A stretch of DNA of 64,000 nucleotides, from positions 165,200 to 229,199 of the forward strand of contig JAGZEG010000003.1 in NCBI GenBank assembly GCA_018368455.1. The letters run 5' to 3'. The stretch is from Coriobacteriia bacterium. GTDB lineage: Bacteria > Actinomycetota > Coriobacteriia > Coriobacteriales > UMGS124. The notes beneath the pieces are model-generated. The model saw only the letters and a program-made list of their open reading frames with translations. It did not search any database and had not been told where the DNA came from. The position numbers were made by a program, and so were the translations under genes. Below, in pieces: positions 51,339 to 59,368 of the stretch (its first letter is position 1; each line of letters begins with the position of its first letter).

Positions 51339-51809
51339 TTACTCCGTCGTCGTGGCCTCTCCTGACCCGGTAGACCCAGCGGCGCTTCCCAGCATCTCGT
51401 CGAGCGTACGCCAGGCGAGCTCGGCGCACTTCACTCGGCTCGGCATGTGGCTCACAGACTGCAGGCACTCCGCGTCGCCGAGCTCCTCGAGCTTGGCCGG
51501 GTCGCTTTCCTCGCCGCGTACCATCTTGCCGAACAGGTGGCACAGCTCGCGGGCCTTCTCGGGCTCCAGACCGATGACGGCGTCGGCCATCATGTCGGCC
51601 GAGGCTTGGGAGACGGCGCATCCATGGCCTGTGAACGACGCCTCGGCGATCGTGCCGTCGTCAGCGAGGCGCACCTGGAGCTTGAGCTCGTCGCCGCACG
51701 TGGGGTTCACGCCCATGTGCTCGCACGTCGCATGCTCCATCTCGTACTTGTAATCGGGATTGGCGTTGTGCTCGATGAGCGACGCCGAGTACAGATCAGT
51801 CATTGCCAT
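51339..51809 (-). CDS. sufU: SufU-type Fe-S cluster assembly/sulfur-relay protein
   Basis: A 156-residue SufU/IscU-like protein. Three conserved Cys are seen: NPTCGDELKL (near 38), GHGCAVSQASADMM (near 63) and SRVKCAELAW (near 127), with the Asp of CGD. SufU of Gram-positive bacteria is a zinc protein that takes sulfur from SufS. It is the last gene of the operon and overlaps sufS by 14 bases. The C-terminal 15 residues are Gly/Ser/Thr-rich. Confidence 0.93.
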   Translation of the reverse strand: MAMTDLYSASLIEHNANPDYKYEMEHATCEHMGVNPTCGDELKLQVRLADDGTIAEASFTGHGCAVSQASADMMADAVIGLEPEKARELCHLFGKMVRGEESDPAKLEELGDAECLQSVSHMPSRVKCAELAWRTLDEMLGSAAGSTGSGEATTTE

Positions 51810-53061
51810 GGAAGACGCTCCAGACGAATTTGAGGCCGGCCACGAGCTTGTCGATGTCGGCCGCGTCGTTGTAGAAGGCTATGGAAGCGCGGTTGCACGT
51901 CTGCAGGCCCATCCACGCTAGCAGAGGCTGGGCGCAGTGGTGGCCGGCGCGCACGTCGACGTGCTGTGTGTCGAGCAGGCTTGCCACGTCGTGCGGGTGG
52001 ATGTCGCGCACGTTGAACGAGACGACGCCCACGTGGGCGGCCGGGTCGCTCGGCCCGATGAGCTCGATGTAGGGGAGTGCCGCGAGACTCTCGTACAGGT
52101 AGTCCACGAGCAGGCGCTCGCGGTGCTCAAGCGCGTCGAGGCCCACGCCCTCCACATAGTCGAGCGCCGCACCGAAGGCGTAGATGCCTGCTGCATCCTG
52201 TGTGCCGGCCTCGAACTTCTCGGGAACGGGCGCCCACACGGCGTCCTGCTCGGCCACTGAGTCGATCATCTCGCCGCCCACGAGGAACGGCGGCATCTCG
52301 TCGAGCAGCGCCTTGCGGCCCAACAGCACACCGACGCCCATGGGCCCGAACAGCTTGTGGGCCGAGAATGCGAGCAGGTCACAGTCGAGCTCTTTGACGT
52401 CGACGGGGATGTGCGGGACGGACTGCGCGCCGTCCACGACCATGACGGCGCCCATCTCGTGTGCGCGGTCGGCGATGGCGCGGATGGGGTTGATGACGCC
52501 CAGCACGTTGGAGACGTGCGTCACGGAGACGATCTTGGCCTTGGGGCCGATCTTCGCGGCGATCTCCTCGTTGGTGATGACGCCCTCGCTGTCGGGGCGC
52601 AGGTAAATGAGGGAGGCACCGGTAGCGCGGCATACCTGCTGCCAGGGAATGAGGTTGGAGTGATGCTCCATGATGGAGATGACGACCTCGTCGCCCTCGT
52701 GCAGGCGGGACATGCCGAGCGTGCAAGCTACGAGGTTAAGCGACTCGGAGGCGTTGCGCGTGAACACGATCTCCGTAGGGTCGCTCGCACCGACGAAGCG
52801 CGCCGTGTGGGCGCGGACGTCGGCGATCGCCTGCGTGGCGTCAACGGAGAGCTCGTAGAGGCCGCGCAGCGGGTTGGCGTTCATCGTCTCGTAGAAGCGA
52901 CGCTGGGCGTCGAGCACGCAGGCCGGGCGCTGCGCCGTCGCCGCGCTGTCGAGATAGGCCACGTCAGGGTGGCTCACGAGCAGCGGGAAGTCCTTCTTGT
53001 AGGGGTTGCCGACAATGGAGGGGTCAGGCGTCGGTGCGCCCACGCGCTGCGTGTCGCTCAT
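51796..53061 (-). CDS. sufS: SufS cysteine desulfurase
   Basis: PLP enzyme (421 residues) that removes sulfur from cysteine for Fe-S cluster assembly. The start is VAYLDSAATAQRP. The PLP Lys is in FSAHKLFGPMG near 240, HHSN lies near 134, and the catalytic Cys is in RAGHHCAQP near 376, the SufS arrangement. Between sufD (3-base gap) and sufU (overlap), so cotranscribed. Confidence 0.96.
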   Translation of the reverse strand: MSDTQRVGAPTPDPSIVGNPYKKDFPLLVSHPDVAYLDSAATAQRPACVLDAQRRFYETMNANPLRGLYELSVDATQAIADVRAHTARFVGASDPTEIVFTRNASESLNLVACTLGMSRLHEGDEVVISIMEHHSNLIPWQQVCRATGASLIYLRPDSEGVITNEEIAAKIGPKAKIVSVTHVSNVLGVINPIRAIADRAHEMGAVMVVDGAQSVPHIPVDVKELDCDLLAFSAHKLFGPMGVGVLLGRKALLDEMPPFLVGGEMIDSVAEQDAVWAPVPEKFEAGTQDAAGIYAFGAALDYVEGVGLDALEHRERLLVDYLYESLAALPYIELIGPSDPAAHVGVVSFNVRDIHPHDVASLLDTQHVDVRAGHHCAQPLLAWMGLQTCNRASIAFYNDAADIDKLVAGLKFVWSVFHGND

Positions 53062-53064
53062 GAC

Positions 53065-54201
53065 TTATCGCGCCCCTTCCACGTCGGCGGCGACGTCAGC
53101 GATCTCGGCTGCGGCCTCGGTGCCCATGACGCGTTCGGCGAGGGCGAGGGCGGCTGCGCGGGCCTCGGGCGTCGTGCTGTGGGCAACGGCACTGTCGAGA
53201 ACGGAGCGCGCGAACAGGGCCTGGGCCTCGTCCTCCGTCAGGCCGCGCGTGCGCAGGTACTCGAGCTGGTCGGGGCTGACGGCGCCGATGGTCGCGCCGT
53301 GCTCGCCGGCGACGTCGTCCTCGTCGCATAGCACAACGGGCAGCGACTTGTTCGTGACGCCCTGGTTCGTGAGCAGTACGGTCTCCTGCTCGCGGCCGGC
53401 AGCGCCCTTGCCGCCGTGCACGAGGTCGATTGTGTCGCGCAACGTCTTGGTGCTCGTGCCTCCCATGACGCCGTACGCATCGAACGTCGCGACGGACTTA
53501 CGCCCGCGCAGGCGCATGACGTAGTTCATGTCGAGCTCTTCCGCGTCACGCGTCAGGTAGCGAACGTCAACGTGGCACGCGCTGTGGTAGCCCGCGCAGT
53601 CGATGTCCATACCCGCGAAGCAGCGGCCAGCGCCGAGCAGGTGGTACGTCACGTCCACGCTGGCGCGATCGGCGAGCGTGATCTGCAGGTCGTTGAGGTG
53701 CTGGCACTCATCGGGCAGCGCGACGAGCACGTGCACGTTCGCGTGCGCACCCTCGTCCAGCTCTAGCTTCGTGAGCGCTCCGCTGACGGGCATGCCGGCG
53801 GCAAGAGGGCCGGCCACGATGGCGACGTCGAGCCGCTTGCCTGACCCGAGCGCGATGTGTGCGCTCAGCGCCTCGCCCGTATCGGACGTGACGGCGAGCT
53901 CCTGAGCCGCAGTGGGGGAGTCCTGCGTGAAGTCAAGCTGTGCGGTGTCGAGGGCGCGCGCCTCGAGCCAGGCCTGAGCTGCCGTGCCCAGGCCGCTACG
54001 CAGGCCGGAGCGCTCCTCGAGACTCTGCTCGCACGGGCGCTTGACGTAAGCCGCGCCATGCTGCGAGGCGGCGTCGGCAACTGCCGTGGCGTCATGCTCG
54101 GGCGCAGGCACCTCGACGATGTGCCCGTTGATGTCCAGGCGATTCCACGTCGGCGAGGGCGACTCGCCGACGCGCGTGAGCTCTATGGTGTTGGTCTCCA
54201 T
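53065..54201 (-). CDS. sufD: SufD Fe-S cluster scaffold component
   Basis: A 378-residue SufB/SufD-family protein whose right-handed beta helix covers about residues 110-350. It pairs with SufB and SufC in the scaffold complex. The C-terminal signature DEDDVAGEHGATIGAVSPDQL contains the conserved His of SufD, followed by YLRTRGLTEDEAQALF. TAATG overlap with sufB indicates coupled translation. Less conserved than SufB, as is usual. Confidence 0.93.
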   Translation of the reverse strand: METNTIELTRVGESPSPTWNRLDINGHIVEVPAPEHDATAVADAASQHGAAYVKRPCEQSLEERSGLRSGLGTAAQAWLEARALDTAQLDFTQDSPTAAQELAVTSDTGEALSAHIALGSGKRLDVAIVAGPLAAGMPVSGALTKLELDEGAHANVHVLVALPDECQHLNDLQITLADRASVDVTYHLLGAGRCFAGMDIDCAGYHSACHVDVRYLTRDAEELDMNYVMRLRGRKSVATFDAYGVMGGTSTKTLRDTIDLVHGGKGAAGREQETVLLTNQGVTNKSLPVVLCDEDDVAGEHGATIGAVSPDQLEYLRTRGLTEDEAQALFARSVLDSAVAHSTTPEARAAALALAERVMGTEAAAEIADVAADVEGAR

Positions 54202-55619
54202 TAGCCGATCGACCCTTCCATCTCGAGCTTGATGAGGTTGTTCATCTCGACGGCGTACTCCAGCGGGAGTTCCTTGGACACGGGGTTCGCGAAGCCGTTC
54301 ACGATGAGCGTGCGCGCCTCGTCCTCGGGGATGCCGCGGCTCATGAGGTACATGAGCGTCTCGTCGGAGATGCGGCCGATCGTGGCCTCATGGCCGACGC
54401 TCGCGCTCTTGCAGCGCACGTCCATGGCGGGAATCGTGTCACTGCGGCTCTCGTCGTCGAGCATGAGCGAGGCGCACGAGACGCTGACCTTGGCGTTCTC
54501 GGCCGCCTCCGTCACGACGACCTCGCTGCGGAACGTGGAGACGCCGCCGGACTTCGACAGCGACTTCGCGCTGACCGTCGCGCGCGTGTCGGGGGCGGAC
54601 AGCACGGTCTTGCAGCCCGTGTCGAGGTTCTGCGTCGCGCCGGCGAACGTGATGCCCGTGTATTCGCTGCTGGAGCGGGCACCCACGAGCAGCGACATCG
54701 GGTAGAGGTAGCTCACATGGCTGCCGAACGAGCCGGACACCCACTCGATCTTGCCATCTTCCTCGACGCGAGCGCGCTTCGTGTTGAGGTTGTACATGTT
54801 CTTGGACCAGTTCTCCACCGTGGAGTAGCGCAGGTGGGCGCCCTTGCCCACGAACAGCTCGACGGCGCCGGCGTGCAGGTTGGCGACGTTGTACTTGGGG
54901 GCAGAGCAGCCCTCGATGAAGTGCAGATCCGCACCGGGCTCCAGGATGATGAGCGTGTGCTCGAACTGGCCGGCACCGGCGGCGTTCAGGCGGAAGTAGC
55001 TCTGCAGCGGGTAGTCGAGGCTCACGCCGGCGGGCACGTACACGAACGAGCCGCCGCTCCACACCGCATAGTGCAGCGCGGCGAACTTGTGGTCATTCGG
55101 CGTGATGAGCGTGCCGAAGTGCTCGCGGATGATGTCCTCGTAGCCCTCGTGCAGCGCGTCCTCGATTGTCGAGTACACGACGCCCTGCTTTGCGACCTCG
55201 TCGCGCATGTTGTGGTAGACGATCTCCGAGTCGTACTGCGCGCCGACGCCGGCAAGACTCGTGCGCTCGGCCTCGGGGATGCCCAGACGCTCGAACGTGT
55301 CCTTGATGTCCTCGGGGACTTCGTCCCACGTCTTTGCCTGCTTCGTCTTGGGGCTCACGTACGAGGAGATGTTGCTCATGTCCAGACCGGAGATGGACGG
55401 GCCCCAGTTGGCGGGCATGCTCATGGACTCGTAGAGGTCGAGGCAGCGCAGGCGCATGTCGAGCATCCACGCGGGCTCGTCCTTCTTTGCCGAGATCTCG
55501 CGCACGATGTCGTGAGACAGGCCGTCGTCGAAGCGCTCGTAGCCGTCCTCGCTCTTTACGAAGTCGTAGAGCCCGCCTGTGGCCTTCTCAAACTGGCGGG
55601 CGGTCTCGATGTCACTCAT
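54201..55619 (-). CDS. sufB: SufB Fe-S cluster scaffold protein
   Basis: A 472-residue core scaffold on which clusters are built with SufC and SufD. Typical blocks: MRLRCLDLYESMSMPANWGP near 50, ISEVYHNM-like DSEIVYHNM near 130, YFRLNAAGAGQFEHTLIILE near 208 and SVGHEATIGRISDETLMYLMSRG near 425. ATGA overlap with sufC and a good GGAGG upstream. Identity is secure. Confidence 0.96.
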   Translation of the reverse strand: MSDIETARQFEKATGGLYDFVKSEDGYERFDDGLSHDIVREISAKKDEPAWMLDMRLRCLDLYESMSMPANWGPSISGLDMSNISSYVSPKTKQAKTWDEVPEDIKDTFERLGIPEAERTSLAGVGAQYDSEIVYHNMRDEVAKQGVVYSTIEDALHEGYEDIIREHFGTLITPNDHKFAALHYAVWSGGSFVYVPAGVSLDYPLQSYFRLNAAGAGQFEHTLIILEPGADLHFIEGCSAPKYNVANLHAGAVELFVGKGAHLRYSTVENWSKNMYNLNTKRARVEEDGKIEWVSGSFGSHVSYLYPMSLLVGARSSSEYTGITFAGATQNLDTGCKTVLSAPDTRATVSAKSLSKSGGVSTFRSEVVVTEAAENAKVSVSCASLMLDDESRSDTIPAMDVRCKSASVGHEATIGRISDETLMYLMSRGIPEDEARTLIVNGFANPVSKELPLEYAVEMNNLIKLEMEGSIG

Positions 55620-56401
55620 GCCTGCGCGCCTCCCTGCTCGGCAGCGAGCTTGTCGGCGAGCAGGGCCTCGTACGTGGCGAAGCCATCACGGTCGATCTGC
55701 TCGATGAGATCGGACGGGCCGCTTGCCACGAGGTGGCCCTTCACCATGACGTGCACGGTGTCGACGTTGAGGCGGTCGAGGATGCGCGTGTTGTGCGTGA
55801 TGATGATGAGCGCGCCGTCGCAGCTCTGGCGATACGCCTCGATGCCGCGCGACACGATGCCCAGGGCGTCGACGTCAAGACCGGAGTCCGTCTCGTCGAG
55901 GATGGCGAGCTTGGGCTGGAGCAGCAGGAGCTGCAGCATCTCGACCTTCTTCTTCTCGCCACCCGAGAAGCCGACGTTCAGGTCGCGCGTGAGATAGGCC
56001 GGATCCATGCCGAGCTGGTCGATGACCTCGTTGACGCGCGTGCGGAACTGGCGCGACGTCATCTTGAGCTCGGGGCGCTTCTGGCAGATCGTGCGCAGGA
56101 AGCTGTAGAGCGGGACGCCGGGCACCTCGACAGGCGCCTGGTACGACAGAAAGATGCCACGGACGGAGCGCTTGTCCGCAGACTCCGCCGTGATGTCCTC
56201 GCCGTCGAACGTGATGGACCCGCTGTTGACGACGTACTCAGGGTCGCCCATGACGACGTGGCCGAGCGTGGACTTACCGGCACCGTTGGGGCCCATAAGC
56301 ACGCAGGTCTGGCCAGGCTCGACGGCCAGGTCAACACCGTGCAGGATGGGCTTGTCCTCGATACCGGCACACAGGCCGGAGACATTGAGAAGCACGGACA
56401 T
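55616..56401 (-). CDS. sufC: SufC Fe-S assembly ATPase
   Basis: A 261-residue ABC-type ATPase that drives structural change in the SufBCD scaffold; not a transporter. Walker A is GPNGAGKST near 34, the signature is FSGGEKKKVEMLQ near 145 and Walker B is LAILDETDSGLD near 167. The start is ATG 56401 with AAGGAG 8 bases upstream; the frame is open further but without homology. First gene of the suf operon, divergent from a nitroreductase gene. No SufR/IscR-like regulator gene lies adjacent. Confidence 0.96.
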   Translation of the reverse strand: MSVLLNVSGLCAGIEDKPILHGVDLAVEPGQTCVLMGPNGAGKSTLGHVVMGDPEYVVNSGSITFDGEDITAESADKRSVRGIFLSYQAPVEVPGVPLYSFLRTICQKRPELKMTSRQFRTRVNEVIDQLGMDPAYLTRDLNVGFSGGEKKKVEMLQLLLLQPKLAILDETDSGLDVDALGIVSRGIEAYRQSCDGALIIITHNTRILDRLNVDTVHVMVKGHLVASGPSDLIEQIDRDGFATYEALLADKLAAEQGGAQA

Positions 56402-56659
56402 AGAAAACTCTCCTTTTCTGATCCCCCAGGAACTCTCGAATGATACCCAGAAACGTTTGCCTGGGGTACCACCTGGCGAGAAGTGCGCTGCTTTTGGCAT
56501 GAATACCACCAAATGGTACTCCTTCATGCCAGTATTTCCCAAATACCCGGAGAGCTTATATGTAATTCAGGAGCGTATGGCGACCCTGTTAGGTTCGATG
56601 TACTGTGGATCACAGGATACCAGTGGCGGTTTTGCCCGCCCGACGAGAGGAGATGGCGT
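56402..56659. promoter_or_regulatory. Dyad-rich divergent region between sufC and nitroreductase
   Basis: Several nested dyads are visible. GGCATGAA (56496-56503) pairs with TTCATGCC (56523-56530), and inside it TACCA (56504-56508) pairs with TGGTA (56514-56518). GTATTT-CCC-AAATAC occupies 56532-56546, and CTGTG-GAT-CACAG lies near 56603-56615. These are plausible operators or a hairpin leader for one or both genes. The binding protein is unknown. Confidence 0.5.
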
Positions 56660-57349
56660 ATGGCACAGGCCCAAAACGAGGCGATGACGAGTTGCGCGGC
56701 GCTGGACGCCCTGAACTGGCGCATGGCGTGCAAGCGCTACGACCCGACGCGCTCGGTGAGCGACGAGGACTTCCGCGCGATCTGCGAGGCGGGCAGGCTG
56801 TCGCCGAGCTCGTTTGGTCTCGAGCCGTGGAAGGTGCTCGTCATCGAGGACGAGGCTCTGCTCTCCGAGATGCAGAGCTTCTGCTGGGGCATGAAAAAGA
56901 ACGCCTCACGCACGGTCGTCATCCTTGCGCGCAGGAAGGTCGGCGCATTCTCGCTGCACGCCGGCCACATGATCGCCGAGGTTCAGGGGCTGCGCGACGA
57001 GGAGAAGGGCAACCGTCGCCTCATGCTTGCCAAGTTCCAGGGCGAGGACTTTGGGCTCACGACACCGGAGGCCCTGTTTGGCTGGGCGCGCTGCCAGTGC
57101 TACATCATGCTGGCCAATATGCTGACATGCGCCGCCGAGCTCCGCGTCGACGCAACGCCCGTCGAGGGCTTCCCCATGGGCAGGCTCAACGACCTGCTCG
57201 CCGAGCGTGGGCTGATCGATCCCGAGGAGTTCGGCGTCGCCGTGATGGCGCAGTTCGGCTATCGCGACCCGAGCCACAAGGAGGTCGTGAAGACCCGCCA
57301 GGACTGGGCTGATGTCTTCGAAACCGTGACGCCTTCTCCGGCGGAATAG
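56660..57349 (+). CDS. Nitroreductase family protein (NfsB/YfkO-like)
   Basis: A 229-residue FMN-dependent NAD(P)H oxidoreductase. N-terminal signature ALNWRMACKRYDPTRSVSDED (about 19-38), then EAGRLSPSSFGLEPWKVLVI near 46 for flavin contacts. The C-terminal region has CYIMLANMLTCAAELRVDATPVEGF near 155, typical of the NfsB group. ATG 56660 has GAGAGGAG 8 bases upstream. Divergent from the suf operon, so a shared stress-responsive control is possible. Distinct in sequence from the nitroreductase at 11.4 kb. Confidence 0.88.
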   Translation: MAQAQNEAMTSCAALDALNWRMACKRYDPTRSVSDEDFRAICEAGRLSPSSFGLEPWKVLVIEDEALLSEMQSFCWGMKKNASRTVVILARRKVGAFSLHAGHMIAEVQGLRDEEKGNRRLMLAKFQGEDFGLTTPEALFGWARCQCYIMLANMLTCAAELRVDATPVEGFPMGRLNDLLAERGLIDPEEFGVAVMAQFGYRDPSHKEVVKTRQDWADVFETVTPSPAE

Positions 57350-57440
57350 GGGACGGATCCCAGCTGCTCCGAGAGAACGAGGCTCCTGACCTGCGCACTT
57401 CACAAGCTCCCGACAAAATTGGACAAGTTTGAAATCGGTG

Positions 57441-57469
57441 TTGACAGGGAAGGCTTCTATCCGTAATAT
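57441..57469 (+). promoter_or_regulatory. Strong promoter of the tRNA-Gln/Glu/Glu cluster
   Basis: Perfect TTGACA (57441-57446) and TAATAT (57464-57469) with a 17-base spacer, 42 bases before tRNA-Gln. Confidence 0.85.
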
Positions 57470-57511
57470 TCTTTCTCGCGTTGCGGGACGAAATCACCGG
57501 GAGCAACAAAT

Positions 57512-57585
57512 TGGGATATCGTCTAATGGCAGGACAGCGGATTCTGGTTCCGTCAATGGGGGTTCGACTCCCTCTATCCCAGCCA
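57512..57585 (+). tRNA. tRNA-Gln (anticodon CTG)
   Basis: A 74-nt cloverleaf with encoded CCA. The acceptor TGGGATA pairs with TATCCCA, the discriminator is G and the anticodon loop is TTCTGGT (reads CAG). Confidence 0.93.
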
Positions 57586-57611
57586 CGTCCTGCTCGTGTT
57601 GAAAACAGGAT

Positions 57612-57688
57612 GGCCCGTTCGTCTAGCGGTTTAGGACATCGCCCTCTCAAGGCGAAGATCACCAGTTCGAATCTGGTACGGGCTACCA
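57612..57688 (+). tRNA. tRNA-Glu (anticodon CTC), copy 1
   Basis: A 77-nt cloverleaf with encoded CCA. The anticodon loop is CTCTCAA (reads GAG). The next copy differs by one base in the anticodon stem region. Confidence 0.93.
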
Positions 57689-57725
57689 GTGTTTTACCGG
57701 GCATTCGCCCGTTTGATAATAGGAT

Positions 57726-57802
57726 GGCCCGTTCGTCTAGCGGTTTAGGACATCGCCCTCTCAAGGCGGAGATCACCAGTTCGAATCTGGTACGGGCTAC
57801 CA
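57726..57802 (+). tRNA. tRNA-Glu (anticodon CTC), copy 2
   Basis: Same as the tRNA at 57612 except GGCGG for GGCGA at the 3' side of the anticodon stem, giving a G-T closing pair there. Confidence 0.93.
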
Positions 57803-57812
57803 GCAAAGTAAT

Positions 57813-57842
57813 CGGGTCGGCAGAAATGCCGGCCCGTTTTTG
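57813..57842 (+). terminator. Intrinsic terminator of the tRNA cluster
   Basis: CGGGTCGGCA (57813-57822) pairs with TGCCGGCCCG (57827-57836), followed by TTTTT. Confidence 0.9.
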
Positions 57843-57860
57843 TATCTGGAGGCCTGCCCG

Positions 57861-59183
57861 TTGACAGACCGCGCTGCATCAGATTCCATGCCCGACAAGA
57901 CGGATAGCAAGAATAAGCTGATGCTGCGCATCGGCATTGGCTTCCTCTGCGCCGTCATCGTCGGCTTCGTTGTCTGGCTCGTCGCGACAGGGGAGGCTGC
58001 CTCGTTCGTTGGCGCCCTGTCCCACGCTCATCTGCTGTGGGTTCTGGGCGGCCTCATCGGCTTTCTCTCGTATTTCCTGCTCGATGCGCTGTGCTTTCGT
58101 ATCGCCGGCACGCTCACGGGCGTGCGCATGGGGTTGCTTGACCTGCTTAGCGTCGCGGCCGTTGGCATCGTATTCGGCTACCTGACACCCGGGCAGATGG
58201 GGGCGGCGCCTGCACAGATCGTGCGCCTGTCCAAGGCGGGCCTGTCTGTGGGCGCCGCGTCGGGGGTGCAGCTCACGCGCTTCTTCGTGTATCAGAGCGC
58301 CGTCACGCTGTTTGGCGCCGCCATGCTTCTGGCAAAGTTTCGCTTCTTTGAGGAGCTATATGGCAACCTCGTGCTGATCTGCGTTCTGTCGTTTGGCGTG
58401 CACCTTGCCATTATGGGTGGTCTCGTGGCAGTCATATTCTTTCCGAACCTCGTGCGTCGGGTGGTGACGTTAGGTGTGCGCCTGCTGTCTGGGCGCATCC
58501 ATCTCATAAAGGACGGCGAGGCCGTGTTAGCCCGCGTCGAGGCCCAGATCGACCAGTATGCGACGTCCGTGCATGCTGCCATCCGTCACCCTGGCGTCGT
58601 CATCAGCGCCATCGTCATCACGATTGCCCAGCTTGTTGCCATGTACTCCGTGCCGTATTTCGTGCTGAACGCGCTGGGGGCACACGACCTGGACTTCTTT
58701 ACATGCCTTGCCGCGGCGGCGTTTGTGCAGCTCATTCTCACAGCTGTGCCGCTTCCAGGCGGCACGGGAGGTGCCGAGGGCGGATTTGCGCTGTTCTTCG
58801 GGCCGAGCCTGGGTTCCGGCCTCGTCGCCCCAGCTATCGTGCTGTGGCGCTCGCTGACGTTCTACCTGCCAATTCTCATTTCCGCTCCGCTCATGGGCCT
58901 GCGTTCCCGCGTGACGCCGGCTGAGCGTCTGGAGACGTTCGGCGAGCCGCCCGTCGGTCGTGCGGCCATCGCCCAAGACCTGGCAAACACGCGCGTCGCC
59001 GCCCGAGAGAAGGCCGACAGGCTTCGTCAGCGCATCCGCGTCTCACGACAGATGCGCGGCGGCCTCCATCTCGTGCCCCACCTGCGCGAGGGCGGCCCCC
59101 TCAGGCGCCTCGCTCCCCATGGCCACGAGCGCGTGAAGCTCAGGCTAGCAAAACATCGCAGGCATCAACACAAAGACAGGTAG
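57861..59183 (+). CDS. MprF/AglD-like (lysylphosphatidylglycerol synthase TM-region) membrane protein
   Basis: A 440-residue polytopic protein of the LPG-synthase transmembrane/UPF0104 family, related to the flippase half of MprF. About eight helices; family blocks are GYLTPGQMGAAPAQIVRLSK near 110 and AVPLPGGTGGAEGGFALFFG near 295. No aminoacyl-transferase domain is attached, so it is probably a lipid flippase or glycan-lipid transport factor. The C-terminal 90 residues are basic and cytoplasmic. TTG 57861 is chosen because GGAGG lies 8 bases upstream; ATG 57888 lacks a ribosome site. Confidence 0.8.
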   Translation: MTDRAASDSMPDKTDSKNKLMLRIGIGFLCAVIVGFVVWLVATGEAASFVGALSHAHLLWVLGGLIGFLSYFLLDALCFRIAGTLTGVRMGLLDLLSVAAVGIVFGYLTPGQMGAAPAQIVRLSKAGLSVGAASGVQLTRFFVYQSAVTLFGAAMLLAKFRFFEELYGNLVLICVLSFGVHLAIMGGLVAVIFFPNLVRRVVTLGVRLLSGRIHLIKDGEAVLARVEAQIDQYATSVHAAIRHPGVVISAIVITIAQLVAMYSVPYFVLNALGAHDLDFFTCLAAAAFVQLILTAVPLPGGTGGAEGGFALFFGPSLGSGLVAPAIVLWRSLTFYLPILISAPLMGLRSRVTPAERLETFGEPPVGRAAIAQDLANTRVAAREKADRLRQRIRVSRQMRGGLHLVPHLREGGPLRRLAPHGHERVKLRLAKHRRHQHKDR

Positions 59184-59270
59184 CGACTCATCTCCGACCA
59201 GGTGGATCAGGCTACCCACAAATCCTCTCTTTACCTCGTGCCATGCCTGCCAAGACATGCACGCGACCAA

Positions 59271-59358
59271 GGGGGTTGTGTATCCTGGCGCAGTTCTGCA
59301 GCCGCGCCCTCTGCGGCGAAGCTGTTTGAGCACAGGATACACAACCCCTCGGCCCGAC
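59271..59358 (+). ncRNA. Candidate structured hairpin element, copy 2
   Basis: GGGGTTGTGTATCCTG (59272-59287) pairs perfectly with 59333-59348, enclosing a 45-base core (59288-59332) that matches copy 1 at 47957-47913 except for two adjacent bases. The 3' flank GGCCCGACG is shared. It lies 88 bases after the stop of the MprF-like gene on the same strand and just before the convergent sdaA stop. Function unknown. Confidence 0.5.
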
Positions 59359-59368
59359 GTGACGCCCT

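Noticed and set aside
57612..57802. Tandem tRNA-Glu copies as something unusual
   Set aside because: Near-identical neighbouring tRNA genes with one shared promoter and terminator are common and need no special explanation.
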